Source of the DNA: Christensenellaceae bacterium Phil7
GTDB lineage: Bacteria > Bacillota > Clostridia > Christensenellales > CAG-138
Reading direction: 5' to 3'
DNA length: 64,000 bases
NCBI GenBank assembly: GCA_001940845.1
Contig: MSGV01000023.1
Location: 272,312-336,311 of the forward strand
The notes under the pieces were generated by a model. That model saw only the letters and a list, made by a program, of their open reading frames with translations, was not told where the DNA came from and made no database searches. A program made the position numbers and the translations under genes. Shown in pieces: positions 44,268-53,648 of the stretch. Position 1 is the stretch's first letter. Each line of letters starts with the position of its first letter.

Positions 44268-44711
44268 TCAGCTCTCCATTCCTACCATATTAGTTTCGTC
44301 CAGATCAAACTCATCATCGATGACCTCGATTTCATTCCCATCAGTCTCATCAAAGTCTTCTTCGGCGCCTTCATTCTCACCAAACTCATCCTCGATCTCA
44401 TTGATCTCGCTCTCCGGAATTTCATCATCAACAAACGGAACTTCGACATCATCTATCTCCAACTTATCGAATGCAACCGCAGCAGCACTCTTGCGTTGGT
44501 TTGCAAGCTGCTCCTGCCTGAGCGATTCCTTATAACAATACGAGCAGATATCCTTCCCCTTCATTACAGGATGCTCACCGCACTCAATGCAAAGCATTTC
44601 TTCCGAATCATCGTCTTCACCCGGTCTGCGCTTTCTTGAGCATACATCGCAAAGTTTCTGATCTTCTCTAATATAGTTCAATCCGCATCTGGGACATTTC
44701 CTTAAAGCCAT
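44268..44711 (-). CDS. Zinc-ribbon protein with acidic C-terminal tail
   Basis: The 147-residue protein has two four-cysteine groups: CPRC...CDVC (6-25) and CIEC...CSYC (41-60), each likely binding zinc. A short helical linker (KESLRQEQLANQRKS) is followed by a strongly acidic C-terminal half (about 85-143, Asp/Glu-dominated). I do not recognise a characterised homologue. Such a zinc-plus-acid composition suggests a protein- or nucleic-acid-mimicking adaptor, but that is inference. It precedes the metallophosphoesterase gene; the ATG follows AAAGGAAGAATAAATC. Confidence 0.7.
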   Translation of the reverse strand: MALRKCPRCGLNYIREDQKLCDVCSRKRRPGEDDDSEEMLCIECGEHPVMKGKDICSYCYKESLRQEQLANQRKSAAAVAFDKLEIDDVEVPFVDDEIPESEINEIEDEFGENEGAEEDFDETDGNEIEVIDDEFDLDETNMVGMES

Positions 44712-44833
44712 GATTTATTCTTCCTTTTCCTGATAACTTAACTGGTCGCTTAGGATGGCGTTCAACCGATCCAGCGTTTTCACTATGTATTATGCATCCG
44801 CCATAATAGTATGTCAATGCTAACATTAAATAT

Positions 44834-45448
44834 TTATTTATCGAGCTCATCAATCGCATTCGGCGGCACTTCAATCACCGCACCTATGCGCCGAATCAAT
44901 TCATCCTTTCCATCTCCCGTTTCCGAAGAGTACGCTACCGCATATGGCGGAGCACCAAGTGCCCTTGCACATGAATTCGCAGCCTGCTGGCGCTTACTCC
45001 TCGCCAGTTTATCGGCCTTCGTTGCAACGAGCGTATAGGGAATGGCATAGTAAAGGATGTATTTAAACATCATCTTATCATCGGCGGTTGGTTCGTGCCT
45101 GATATCCAAGAGCATGCAAATATGCTTAACTCGTCCTGAGGCCAGATAGCGCTCTATCAGCTCTCCCCACTTCTCCTTTTCCACCTTTGGTGCGCTTGCG
45201 AAACCATAGCCCGGCAAATCTACCAAATAAAACTCATTGTTTATTTCAAAAAAATTTATAAGCCTGGTCTTTCCAGGTTTCTGTGAAGTCTTGGCAAGTT
45301 TACCATTGCCGCAAAGCGAATTTATCAATGAAGATTTACCGACATTGGATTTTCCAACCATTGCGATCTCGGAAGATATCTGCTCTGGATAACTGCCTCC
45401 CAAACCGACACTGGTCACAAATTCCGCTTTCTTTATTCTGAATTCCAT
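44834..45448 (-). CDS. engB: Ribosome biogenesis GTPase YsxC/EngB
   Basis: Essential-type GTPase involved in 50S subunit assembly. The 204-residue protein contains G1 (MVGKSNVGKSSLIN), the G2 region KPGKTRLINFFE, G3 (VDLPGYGFA), G4 (ATKADKL) and the following SSETGDGKDEL. The ATG at 45448 (MEFRIKKAEFVTSV) follows TTGGAGTGGAA, whereas the longer reading frame adds 11 unlikely residues. Usually found next to lon or clpX; here it stands alone before the tRNA genes. Confidence 0.94.
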   Translation of the reverse strand: MEFRIKKAEFVTSVGLGGSYPEQISSEIAMVGKSNVGKSSLINSLCGNGKLAKTSQKPGKTRLINFFEINNEFYLVDLPGYGFASAPKVEKEKWGELIERYLASGRVKHICMLLDIRHEPTADDKMMFKYILYYAIPYTLVATKADKLARSKRQQAANSCARALGAPPYAVAYSSETGDGKDELIRRIGAVIEVPPNAIDELDK

Positions 45449-45632
45449 TTCCACTCCAAATTGGTTTATATGAAAATACAAACCTATCGCCTTTCCAACC
45501 TTATTATATTGGAGAAGCGAGCCAACTTAATCTTGCGAAATGGATTTTATCAGCAATCGTGACAATTGTAAAGATAAAAAAAGTCCATTTTTTAATATAT
45601 TAATTATTTGAGTTAATTATTTGAAATATCTA

Positions 45633-45661
45633 TTGACAGCCGACAAAAACTATGCTATAAT
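45633..45661 (+). promoter_or_regulatory. Consensus promoter of the tRNA-Thr/tRNA-Pro operon
   Basis: TTGACA (45633-45638), 17 bp, TATAAT (45656-45661): perfect consensus, 14 bp before the tRNA-Thr. The region 45449-45632 is AT-rich with no other feature. Confidence 0.85.
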
Positions 45662-45675
45662 CCCATCTCGTGCAA

Positions 45676-45751
45676 GCCAATGTAGCTCAGTTGGTAGAGC
45701 AGTGCATTCGTAATGCTCAGGTCAAGGGTTCGAGTCCCTTCATTGGCTCCA
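45676..45751 (+). tRNA. tRNA-Thr (anticodon CGT)
   Basis: 76-nt cloverleaf: acceptor GCCAATG/CATTGGC, D-stem GCTC/GAGC, anticodon loop TTCGTAA (anticodon CGT, reads ACG), T-stem AAGGG/CCCTT with loop TTCGAGT, discriminator T and encoded CCA. The anticodon stem GTGCA/TGCTC has one T-T mismatch at its second pair. Confidence 0.95.
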
Positions 45752-45752
45752 T

Positions 45753-45829
45753 CGGGGTGTAGCGCAGTTTGGTAGCGCGTTTGGTTCGGGACCAAAAGGT
45801 CGGGTGTTCAAATCACCTCACCCCGACCA
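45753..45829 (+). tRNA. tRNA-Pro (anticodon CGG)
   Basis: 77-nt cloverleaf one base after tRNA-Thr: acceptor CGGGGTG/CACCCCG, D-stem GCGC/GCGC, anticodon stem TTTGG/CCAAA with loop TTCGGGA (anticodon CGG, reads CCG), T-loop TTCAAAT, discriminator A and encoded CCA. Confidence 0.96.
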
Positions 45830-45834
45830 TAAAG

Positions 45835-45860
45835 AGCCTTGCTGTTGTGAGGCTTTTTTG
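45835..45860 (+). terminator. Terminator of the tRNA-Thr/Pro operon
   Basis: AGCCT (45835-45839) pairs with AGGCT (45850-45854), followed by TTTTTTG. Confidence 0.75.
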
Positions 45861-45909
45861 TTATTCTTTTTTCATATCAACACATCATCCTTATCCTTTT
45901 CACACAAGA

Positions 45910-45947
45910 AAAAGCCGCTCCACACTTTGAAGTGCAAAACGGCTTTT
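45910..45947. terminator. Bidirectional terminator upstream of the tRNA/protease junction
   Basis: AAAAGCCG (45910-45917) pairs with CGGCTTTT (45940-45947), with an inner CACTT/AAGTG stem; serves the minus-strand protease gene. Confidence 0.7.
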
Positions 45948-45969
45948 ATTGATTATGCTAAACTACCAT

Positions 45970-48900
45970 TTACAGAGTGACCAAACCCATAGCAATGCGG
46001 TTGATGATGACTGCATCCTCAGTATTTACGCGATCATCGCCATTTACATTTGCATGGGCCAACTGCTCGTCCGTCAGATTTATAAGACCAAGCGCATGTC
46101 TCATAACGAGAAGTCCATCAGACATATTCACAACTCCATCACCGTTAACATCACCATCGGCAACGGGAGCGGGAGGTGTGCTGCTTTCAATCCTGACTTC
46201 ATCAACCCATCCGGTATCCTGATCTCTATCAAGGGAACCATCCTTAGTATAGGTCCACTTAAAGGTGTAGCTGCCATCGGAGGGAACGCTATATGTATAG
46301 GTCGCCCAGTTGGTACTTCCGCTTATTGCAGCAACCTCGGTATCGTTGACGTAGAACTTGAGCTTATCATAATTCGCCTCGCTGCTCACCTTCCAATCAA
46401 ACTTAAGTGTATCTCCGGTGCCGAGCGAGACGGCAGCCATCGTTACGGTCGAAGATGAGCTTCCAACGCCTTGGTTCGTGCTCTTAGCCGCCAGTCTATT
46501 TGAGTTGGGATCCATATCGATAGCCCAAGCGTAATTGCCGGAGCTGGTGAATTGGAGGTCAGATCCCTCTGCATTCATTGCATCACTGATGCTCGGATAG
46601 TATTTAACTGTGACAACCGTACTTGCAGAGTAGCTCTCTCCGGTTCGTTTATCGGTTGCGGTAGCAGTTATAGTTACATTACCCTGAGCAACGCCAGTAA
46701 CGGTCGCCTTTGTGAGCCCTCCACGAACGGTTGCGATGCTCTCATCTGAACTTGTCCAAGTCATGGTGAAGTTGTTTGCATCGATGGGGTTGCGTGCGAT
46801 ATTCAGAACTGTGCTCATACCTTCATAGGTTTCAACATCCTGTTCGATGATGCTGACACCCTCGAGATCAACGGGTTCAATGGAACCGCCTTCACCGGAA
46901 ACAGCCTGAGTAGTAAAGTTATATGCATAGTCTCCGACCTTAACATAAACCTGATCGCGATTGCCGACATCAAAAGTGAGCATGGAGAGCATGCCGCGGG
47001 AATTCTCTTCAACGATATCGCTGGTTATAAGAGTCGAGTTCGTGCATGCCTGATTGGAATAGACTCCAACATAGGATACATAGTGATTATCCCTGACGAA
47101 CAGGGTTAGCTGACCATCTTCCAGATTCCAATAAACTATCTCAGGAGCAGTCCTATCGATCGTTACTGGAATCTCCCAAACTGCATTTTCATTGGCTTCG
47201 GGATCGACATCTCTGAAAGAATCAAGATAACCCGTCATACGAAGTATGACCGTAGTTCCATCGGCAAGACCCTCACCAGTCCAAGGCGTAATAGCATTTG
47301 ATTCATATTGGCCAACAGGCTCCGGTACTGTGTAAAAATCAAGCTTATGACATTTACGTTCCCAGGGTATCGGAAGGTTGAAATACTCCTCACCCGTTGC
47401 AGCATCACGAATTGAATATTCAAAAACATCGCAGTTTCTGAGAAGATAGGTGTATACGGTATCTATAGCATCCATCTTTCCATCACCATTCGGACTTATG
47501 CTTGCGCGATCCAGCAGGAAGTTTTCGGTAGTTCCAAATGGATTCATACCAAATTCGATGTAGTTATTTCCGCCTATTGAAGAGCCTGCACTGTTGGTTC
47601 CCCATTCAGAAGGCCAATCGTCGTTGCCAAGGAACTCATCATAGTAATATCCCCTATCGAATACGCTTGCATGATTCCAATCGCCATAGAATCCAAGGTA
47701 AGGGATGGAGAGATCCACATCGCCATCAAGCTGAACATAGCCCTCAATATAGGTTCCTTCGGGATACTTTTCATTGAAGATATCGGCACAGCCGTTCACG
47801 TCCACAGTAACATTGATAGTATATGTTCCGTTGGCCGGTACGGTTATAGTAGCCGGAGCGGTAATGTTACAATTAGACGTAATGTTTTCAGGAGAGCCTG
47901 TCATCGAATACGCGGTCCTTCCGCCAATCAACATATTGTTTACTCTCTCCGTTATCACGCTGACATTCACATTGTAAGTGAGGGGCACATTTCCGAAGTT
48001 TACAACATCAAAGCTGAAACTGAAAATTCCGGTCTTTGTGGGATCATCCCCGATCTCAAGCTTCGGACGAACCGAGCCGTTCACACGCAGATATGCCTTG
48101 GTAGAAATCGCAGCAACGAGATCCGCCTGACCTGCACCCTGCACACGAACCGAACGGGGGGTTGTGTTCTGAACCATTGATGGGCGAGCAGTGCTCATGA
48201 GAAGGGTATTTACCATCTCCATACGTTCGCTCTCATTCAAATTTGGGAACTGAGTATTTACATACTGATTAACCAATACCATGCTTCCGGCTATATGCGG
48301 GGATGCCATGGATGTTCCGCTCTTTGTTGAATAATTTGAATAGGAATACGAGGAGTCCGTTGCAGCATAAATGCTGCCACCGGGTGCCATTATCTCCGGC
48401 TTTATGCGAAGATCCGCCGTCGATCCCCAGCTTGTAAAGCTGGAAGGAGCCATATCGTTGCCCTTATCGCTTGATGCAACGGACAGCGAACCTCCCATAG
48501 TGCTGGGTGAACTGACAACACCATTATCAATATTGAAGGTTGGCTGCTTGCTGGAATAATTATTTCCCGCACCCGCACTTGCTGAGTTGCCGGCAGCAAC
48601 TGCACAGTTTATTCCATTTGCAGTCAATAATGCAAGGATATCATCGATATCATCATCATCATTTGAGAAACCGCAATCCGAACCAAGGCTCATATTCAAT
48701 GCATCAACTCCAAGATATACGCAATCCTCGAGTGCCGCAAGAATATTCGACCAGGGAGCCCCAACATTAGTGAAGACCTGCATGGTGATGATCTGTGCAT
48801 TGTACGCAACGCCCTTTACAGTGCTGTCATATCCGGCGGCAATGCTTGAAACATGGGTGCCGTGATCGCTGCCTGCTGAATCATGGCTAACATCGGTTGT

Positions 48901-49650
48901 TCCTGTTGCATAGTTGAAAGCATAGGGGATCTTTGCGCTGCAATAGAGGTTGCTGCCTGTAAGGGTGCCGCCATTGTAGCGTTCCTCCGAACAAAGTTCG
49001 TTATTATCGAGTATTTCCTGGAGACCGGAAGCATCGAAATGCGGATCTGCCGGAGCAGTTGCAAAATTCGAGTGAGTTTTCTTTATACCGGTATCGATGA
49101 TGGCAATGGTCTGTCCCTGTCCGGTATAACCGAGTGCCCACATATCATCTGCGTTTATATATCCAACGCTGTTGGTAAGCTTGTCCGGCTCAACTTTTTC
49201 ATCCTCAGGAAGGTTATATACCTCGCTGCGATAGCAATTCGCAACACCCGGTAGCTTCTTGATCTGATCAATCAATCCGTATTTTCCTTCAAACGAAAAG
49301 CCGTTGAACAGCATCACATAATGATATTCAATGCTTATATCGGATTTTACAAGCGCATTGATCTGAGCCGCAACCTTATCCTGCTTAGCAATAAGATCCT
49401 TACGAAGTTCCTGCGCCTTCTTTGTTCCTGCATCGGTAACTGCAAGGATGGGAGCATCCTTGAGCTTTACGATGATTGTAACGATCTCGTCAGGATCTGT
49501 TTCCTGAGTGATGATCTGCTTGCCTGGAGTCGTATCAGCGATGCTTACGTTTGTCTTACTTTGCATCGTTACAGCCCCAGCATTTGTCGCTGCGAGCATC
49601 ATTACCATGACCATAGCAAGGCACAGTATGCTCTTTAGGGTTTTCTTCAT
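45970..49650 (-). CDS. Secreted subtilisin-like serine protease with C-terminal dockerin
   Basis: The 1,226-residue precursor has a signal peptide (about 1-26, cleavage near AGA), an inhibitor-I9-like propeptide (about 55-145), and an S8 peptidase domain (about 165-510). The catalytic triad is D186 (AIIDTGIK), H263 (DHGTHVSS) and S447 (SGTSMASPH), with the oxyanion N355. Further domains are Fn3/beta-sandwich regions, a Big_2-like Ig domain (about 955-1045), a jelly-roll-like region (about 1060-1155) and a type I dockerin (about 1163-1226) with two DxNGDxxVN calcium repeats. It is probably secreted and cell-associated, digesting protein outside the cell. The ATG follows AACGGAGGTAAAAC. Confidence 0.93.
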   Translation of the reverse strand: MKKTLKSILCLAMVMVMMLAATNAGAVTMQSKTNVSIADTTPGKQIITQETDPDEIVTIIVKLKDAPILAVTDAGTKKAQELRKDLIAKQDKVAAQINALVKSDISIEYHYVMLFNGFSFEGKYGLIDQIKKLPGVANCYRSEVYNLPEDEKVEPDKLTNSVGYINADDMWALGYTGQGQTIAIIDTGIKKTHSNFATAPADPHFDASGLQEILDNNELCSEERYNGGTLTGSNLYCSAKIPYAFNYATGTTDVSHDSAGSDHGTHVSSIAAGYDSTVKGVAYNAQIITMQVFTNVGAPWSNILAALEDCVYLGVDALNMSLGSDCGFSNDDDDIDDILALLTANGINCAVAAGNSASAGAGNNYSSKQPTFNIDNGVVSSPSTMGGSLSVASSDKGNDMAPSSFTSWGSTADLRIKPEIMAPGGSIYAATDSSYSYSNYSTKSGTSMASPHIAGSMVLVNQYVNTQFPNLNESERMEMVNTLLMSTARPSMVQNTTPRSVRVQGAGQADLVAAISTKAYLRVNGSVRPKLEIGDDPTKTGIFSFSFDVVNFGNVPLTYNVNVSVITERVNNMLIGGRTAYSMTGSPENITSNCNITAPATITVPANGTYTINVTVDVNGCADIFNEKYPEGTYIEGYVQLDGDVDLSIPYLGFYGDWNHASVFDRGYYYDEFLGNDDWPSEWGTNSAGSSIGGNNYIEFGMNPFGTTENFLLDRASISPNGDGKMDAIDTVYTYLLRNCDVFEYSIRDAATGEEYFNLPIPWERKCHKLDFYTVPEPVGQYESNAITPWTGEGLADGTTVILRMTGYLDSFRDVDPEANENAVWEIPVTIDRTAPEIVYWNLEDGQLTLFVRDNHYVSYVGVYSNQACTNSTLITSDIVEENSRGMLSMLTFDVGNRDQVYVKVGDYAYNFTTQAVSGEGGSIEPVDLEGVSIIEQDVETYEGMSTVLNIARNPIDANNFTMTWTSSDESIATVRGGLTKATVTGVAQGNVTITATATDKRTGESYSASTVVTVKYYPSISDAMNAEGSDLQFTSSGNYAWAIDMDPNSNRLAAKSTNQGVGSSSSTVTMAAVSLGTGDTLKFDWKVSSEANYDKLKFYVNDTEVAAISGSTNWATYTYSVPSDGSYTFKWTYTKDGSLDRDQDTGWVDEVRIESSTPPAPVADGDVNGDGVVNMSDGLLVMRHALGLINLTDEQLAHANVNGDDRVNTEDAVIINRIAMGLVTL

Positions 49651-49729
49651 GTTTTACCTCCGTTTTTAATTATATCTAATTCCCATGCAGAGATGTTGCT
49701 GTACTCCACACGAAAAAATGATATCGCAC

Positions 49730-50191
49730 TTATCTTTCTCGTCTTTCTTTAAAAAATTCCGATAAAATACTGCGGCATTCATCCTCCATCATCCCCCCTA
49801 CATATGGCAGCGGGCAGTTCAAGAGCTCCGTTAGCTCCACCTTGGAGATACAGCAGCCTGCCGCAGGATCAAATGCACCGAATGCAAGTGCTCCTATGCG
49901 ATAGCCAATGATCGCACCCATGCACATAGCACAGGGTTCAAGAGTAACATACAGCTCGCAATCACTCAGCCTGCGTCTCCCCAGCTTATTTGCCGCCGCC
50001 TTAAGCGCAAGCAGTTCCGCATGAGCCGTCGGATCCCTTCTTTCTTCCACGAGGTTATGCGCGCCCGCAATCAATTCCCCATTATGTATAATAACGGCGC
50101 CAACTGGAACCTCTCCCGAAGCATAGGCCTGCTTTGCTTCCTCCAAAGCGAGCATCATATTCTTTTCATCCAAATGCAGCCTAAAACACAT
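49730..50191 (-). CDS. tadA: tRNA-specific adenosine deaminase
   Basis: Zinc deaminase converting A34 to inosine in tRNA-Arg(ACG), a substrate encoded in this window (62092-62167). The 153-residue protein shows the catalytic HAE motif (PTAHAELLAL), PCAMCMGAI (zinc cysteines), and GEVPVGAVI. The start is uncertain: the upstream sequence lacks a good ribosome site, and an internal ATG before MLALEEAKQAY would also fit the family. Monocistronic. Confidence 0.93.
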   Translation of the reverse strand: MCFRLHLDEKNMMLALEEAKQAYASGEVPVGAVIIHNGELIAGAHNLVEERRDPTAHAELLALKAAANKLGRRRLSDCELYVTLEPCAMCMGAIIGYRIGALAFGAFDPAAGCCISKVELTELLNCPLPYVGGMMEDECRSILSEFFKERRER

Positions 50192-50419
50192 ATATGTATC
50201 TTATCATATTCCTCACTATTTTGGAACCCCTAAAACAGCTTAATTTATATCCCTGCTGTTGTCAAAGAATTCTATAAAAATTGAATTAATATTTATTTTA
50301 TGTAAATTTTATACAAACACTTGTTTTACTATTTATTTCAATTAAAATGAATCAATCGCTATTTCAACCAATACAATTGAAGTACTACCCGCTAAATCAT
50401 TTATACAGGAGGGATTTTC

Positions 50420-51343
50420 TTGTCAATAGTCCTATTCATTGTAGGGTTAATACTCGTAATCATTGGCAGCGATGTATTCGTTGAAGCAGCCGTTCGCGCC
50501 GCAAGGCGTTTAAAGATGTCAGAGATGTTGATAGGGATCACATTGGTCAGTCTTGGAACAACTCTGCCCGAATTAACCGTCTCTACAACCGCCGCAATCG
50601 CCGGACACGCCGATATGGCAGCGAGCAACGCAATAGGAAGTATAATATGTAATACAGCCTTGATTGCCGGGCTGATTCAAGCAATAAAGCCCACTCCGAT
50701 CGAGCCAATGGAATTTCGAAAAAACGGCCTCTGTTTTTTCTCTGCTGCAGCTGTATTTTGCCTGTTGGCCTATTCCGGCGGAGGAGTAAGCCGTATTTCA
50801 GGATGCATTCTGCTGTTGTGCATGGCGATATATATTGCATTTTTCACGCTGCAATCCGGATCTGACAGCGAATCGAACATAAACGATTACGACTGCTTCT
50901 GGGGCGATTTGATACTAATGGGAATCACATCTTTTGCACTGTTCTATGGTGCAAGGTTGCTTGTAACTCACGGATCTCTGATCGCTGAAATGATCGGCAT
51001 TCCCGAACGTGTGGTGTCCGTCAGCATGATCGCATTTGGAACATCGCTGCCGGAGCTGATGACGGCAATCACAGCACTCCGTAAAAAACATAGTGCGCTT
51101 TCATTGGGAAATATTATTGGTGCGAATATTCTAAATCTGCTTCTGGTACTAGGAGCATCCGGAGCCATTGCTCCTTTCACAATTCCGGCAGATATTATGC
51201 GCATAGATATACCAATCATGTTGCTGGTATCCGGTGTGTTACTGCTGCCCGGGCTAATTCGAAAAAGGCTCTCTCGCATTCAGGGAGCAGTCATGCTTTT
51301 GATTTACTTTTTCTATATTTTTTATTTATATTTATTTAGGTAA
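50420..51343 (+). CDS. Calcium/sodium antiporter, CaCA family (YrbG-like)
   Basis: Integral membrane protein of 307 residues with about ten hydrophobic segments and the two alpha-repeat motifs: SLGTTLPELTVSTTAAI (repeat 1) and AFGTSLPELMTAITALRK (repeat 2), each GT(T/S)LPEL. The acidic residue in PEL coordinates the transported cation. It exports calcium or exchanges Na+/K+. It uses a TTG start codon behind a perfect AGGAGGGATTTTC ribosome site. The 228-bp gap before it is very AT-rich with no clear feature. Confidence 0.9.
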   Translation: MSIVLFIVGLILVIIGSDVFVEAAVRAARRLKMSEMLIGITLVSLGTTLPELTVSTTAAIAGHADMAASNAIGSIICNTALIAGLIQAIKPTPIEPMEFRKNGLCFFSAAAVFCLLAYSGGGVSRISGCILLLCMAIYIAFFTLQSGSDSESNINDYDCFWGDLILMGITSFALFYGARLLVTHGSLIAEMIGIPERVVSVSMIAFGTSLPELMTAITALRKKHSALSLGNIIGANILNLLLVLGASGAIAPFTIPADIMRIDIPIMLLVSGVLLLPGLIRKRLSRIQGAVMLLIYFFYIFYLYLFR

Positions 51344-51611
51344 ACGCCTCGATTATGCCAAGCAGTGCAGTAACTCTTGCCACTGCGGCGCATCCTATGT
51401 GCTTTTAATGGAATTGTACCGACAGACAGCGGCTATATTATTGAATAATTGAAAATCAAAATCCAATCTCGTGTTTGCCGCACAGTTGTTATATATAGGA
51501 TCTTCTTCCAATTATTTTTTTGGTTTTTGCCTATTATGCTTTTACTTCATCATATTTTTCGCCAAATTGGAACAATCTAATCAATATTAAGCTTTATCAT
51601 GAGGTGAGTTT

Positions 51612-52982
51612 ATGAAAAAATTCAGGAACATTATTTTTTTGGCATTAGCTATGCTTGTATTGCTTGGTTTTACATCCTGCAAAGATGTTGAAGAGTCCTC
51701 ATTCCCGCCGAACTCCAACGATAATTTAGAGCAATTCGAGCCGATTGGAGATAGCAATGACAATATTAGCGGTAACGATACTTTTGTTTTTGAGTACAAT
51801 ACATATATAAACGGTATAGATATTTCAGGAAAAACAGTTGATGATGCAAGGAAGCTGCTTTCAGAGCTCGAAACAGACCTGATGGCCGACTATACCTGCA
51901 AATTGTATCTTGATGATATGCAATTTTTTCTTTCAAGCAGTGATATATCGATCGCAGTCAATCTTAACGAGACGCTTCAAAATGCAATGAAGGGGCATGG
52001 AAATTACTCATTGGTATTTTCCCCTGAAGACGACGAAAGATTGGATGCCGCACTTACCAATATTTCCAATGCCGTCAATATTAAGCCCACACCAGATTCA
52101 TTGGCACTGATCAAAAATGAAGGAGCTGGCTCCAAATTTAAAATAGAGCATGGTCACAATGGCCTGGAACTGGATAAACAATCCACCAAACAACTCATTT
52201 TATCAGGTGAGCATGACATACGATTGCCAATGATCGAGACAGCGCCCTGCCTGAATGAGATTTCGCTCCCAATATTGAGAGGAAGCTGCAAAACTGAATT
52301 CAGCATCTGGAATAAAGATCGAGCTTATAATGTTTCAAAAGCCGCATCAATTATTAACGGAAAGCAGCTGCTTCAAAACGAAGAGCTTTCATTTGATGAT
52401 TGCCTTGGTTCGCGCAGCAAGGAAAACGGATGGAAGAAAGCTGAAGCATTTACCAACGGCGGGCTGGACTCGGAGGATCAATACGGAGGAGGCATTTGCC
52501 AAGTTAGCTCAACTCTATATAATGCTGCATTGTGTGCAGATCTGGAAATCCCACTGCGCTGCAATCACTCCAAGCCCGTGCCCTATCTCCCTGCAGGCCT
52601 TGATGCTGCTATAAGCGAAGGCAGCATGGATCTCATTATAAGAAACTCCACAGGAAATAGTATATATATATTTATGTGGGTAGAAGATGGTTATTTGTTT
52701 TGCGAAATATATGGTGAAAAATTTGATGATAGCTTCGATAAAATTGAACTGGTCAGTGAATATTTGGATATCATACCTCCAGGCGAGCCAAAATTCTATG
52801 ATGATTATGAGCTTGCATATGGCGAAACCCGTCTTGTGAGCCCTGCGGTCTATGGCAGTATATATGAAACCTTTAAGATTTATTATAAGGATTCAATTGC
52901 GATAAAGCGAGTACGCGTTGGTGAAAGCAAATACAAAAGTCATGCGGCAATTTACGCCATTGGAAAACAGAGGCAGCAATAA
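51612..52982 (+). CDS. VanW family lipoprotein
   Basis: The 456-residue precursor has a type II signal peptide with lipobox LGFTSC (Cys at 24), so it is membrane-anchored outside the cell. A peptidoglycan-binding-4-like region (about 60-215) precedes a VanW domain (about 220-380) with CLGSRSKENGWKKAEAF, GGGICQVSSTLYNAAL and HSKPVPYLPAGLDAAI. VanW proteins accompany some vancomycin resistance clusters but most occur, as here, alone with unknown cell-wall function. No van genes are nearby, so resistance should not be inferred. The ATG follows ATGAGGTGAGTTT. Confidence 0.88.
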   Translation: MKKFRNIIFLALAMLVLLGFTSCKDVEESSFPPNSNDNLEQFEPIGDSNDNISGNDTFVFEYNTYINGIDISGKTVDDARKLLSELETDLMADYTCKLYLDDMQFFLSSSDISIAVNLNETLQNAMKGHGNYSLVFSPEDDERLDAALTNISNAVNIKPTPDSLALIKNEGAGSKFKIEHGHNGLELDKQSTKQLILSGEHDIRLPMIETAPCLNEISLPILRGSCKTEFSIWNKDRAYNVSKAASIINGKQLLQNEELSFDDCLGSRSKENGWKKAEAFTNGGLDSEDQYGGGICQVSSTLYNAALCADLEIPLRCNHSKPVPYLPAGLDAAISEGSMDLIIRNSTGNSIYIFMWVEDGYLFCEIYGEKFDDSFDKIELVSEYLDIIPPGEPKFYDDYELAYGETRLVSPAVYGSIYETFKIYYKDSIAIKRVRVGESKYKSHAAIYAIGKQRQQ

Positions 52983-52983
52983 A

Positions 52984-53008
52984 GGGAGTCTGCTCAATAG
53001 CAGCTCCC
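52984..53008 (+). terminator. Terminator hairpin after the VanW gene
   Basis: GGGAG (52984-52988) with CTCCC (53004-53008) and CTGCT (52990-52994) with AGCAG (52999-53003), 4-nt loop; weak U-run. Confidence 0.65.
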
Positions 53009-53021
53009 CTAAAGCCTTTTC

Positions 53022-53528
53022 TTAATTCTGCGCTCTACCGCAGCATTTCTTATACTTTTTCCCACTGCCGCAAGGACATGGATCGTTTGGACCAACCTTC
53101 GGGGAATTATTGATAAACTGTTTTGAAAGTCTATAGGACTTGGTGATTTCCCTGCGCTTCTCTTCTGAAAGCACGCCGTTCCACTCCTTCAGGTTATAAA
53201 GCCAATCCGCTTTCGCTTCATGCATGTTGAAAAACAACTTTTCAAAATCAATATCAAGGTTTAGCTGCGTATCCGACTCTACAGCTTCAACCTCTATGGG
53301 AGTGATAAGGCTGGTATTTATCCCATCGAGAAAACCTGCAAATATCTCCTCGCTCATTCCAAAGCCCTTGGCTAAATCAGCAGCTGTTCCGCAGTATTTA
53401 ATGCTGATGTCGGAAAGGATTTTGCGGTATGCTTCCTTTTCTGTTGCAATATATGTATTCCAAAATCTGGCGAATTCCTCCGTTTCGGTATCCTTCATCA
53501 TTTCCTGCCAACCGTCATATAAACTCAT
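53022..53528 (-). CDS. SEC-C metal-binding domain protein
   Basis: The 168-residue protein ends in the SEC-C zinc motif ([19 protein letters not shown], about residues 145-165), which binds metal through three cysteines and a fourth ligand. The N-terminal 140 residues are helical and unassigned; they include [27 protein letters not shown] tails occur in SecA and in many stand-alone proteins. ATG 53528 follows AAAGGATAATTGAAG; a TTG two codons upstream is possible. Function unknown. Confidence 0.8.
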   Translation of the reverse strand: MSLYDGWQEMMKDTETEEFARFWNTYIATEKEAYRKILSDISIKYCGTAADLAKGFGMSEEIFAGFLDGINTSLITPIEVEAVESDTQLNLDIDFEKLFFNMHEAKADWLYNLKEWNGVLSEEKRREITKSYRLSKQFINNSPKVGPNDPCPCGSGKKYKKCCGRAQN

Positions 53529-53648
53529 CTTCAATTATCCTTTCAAGCAAAATATTCGATATTCTCAAATAATACTGCCCGATCCTACGGTTACTCATAC
53601 TTGATCGAGCAGCATCATATATCTATCGTTTGGTTGATTTGAACCTCA

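Noticed and set aside
51612-52982. Vancomycin resistance from the VanW gene
   Set aside because: No vanA/B/H/X-type genes are present; VanW-domain lipoproteins are common in ordinary cell-wall contexts.
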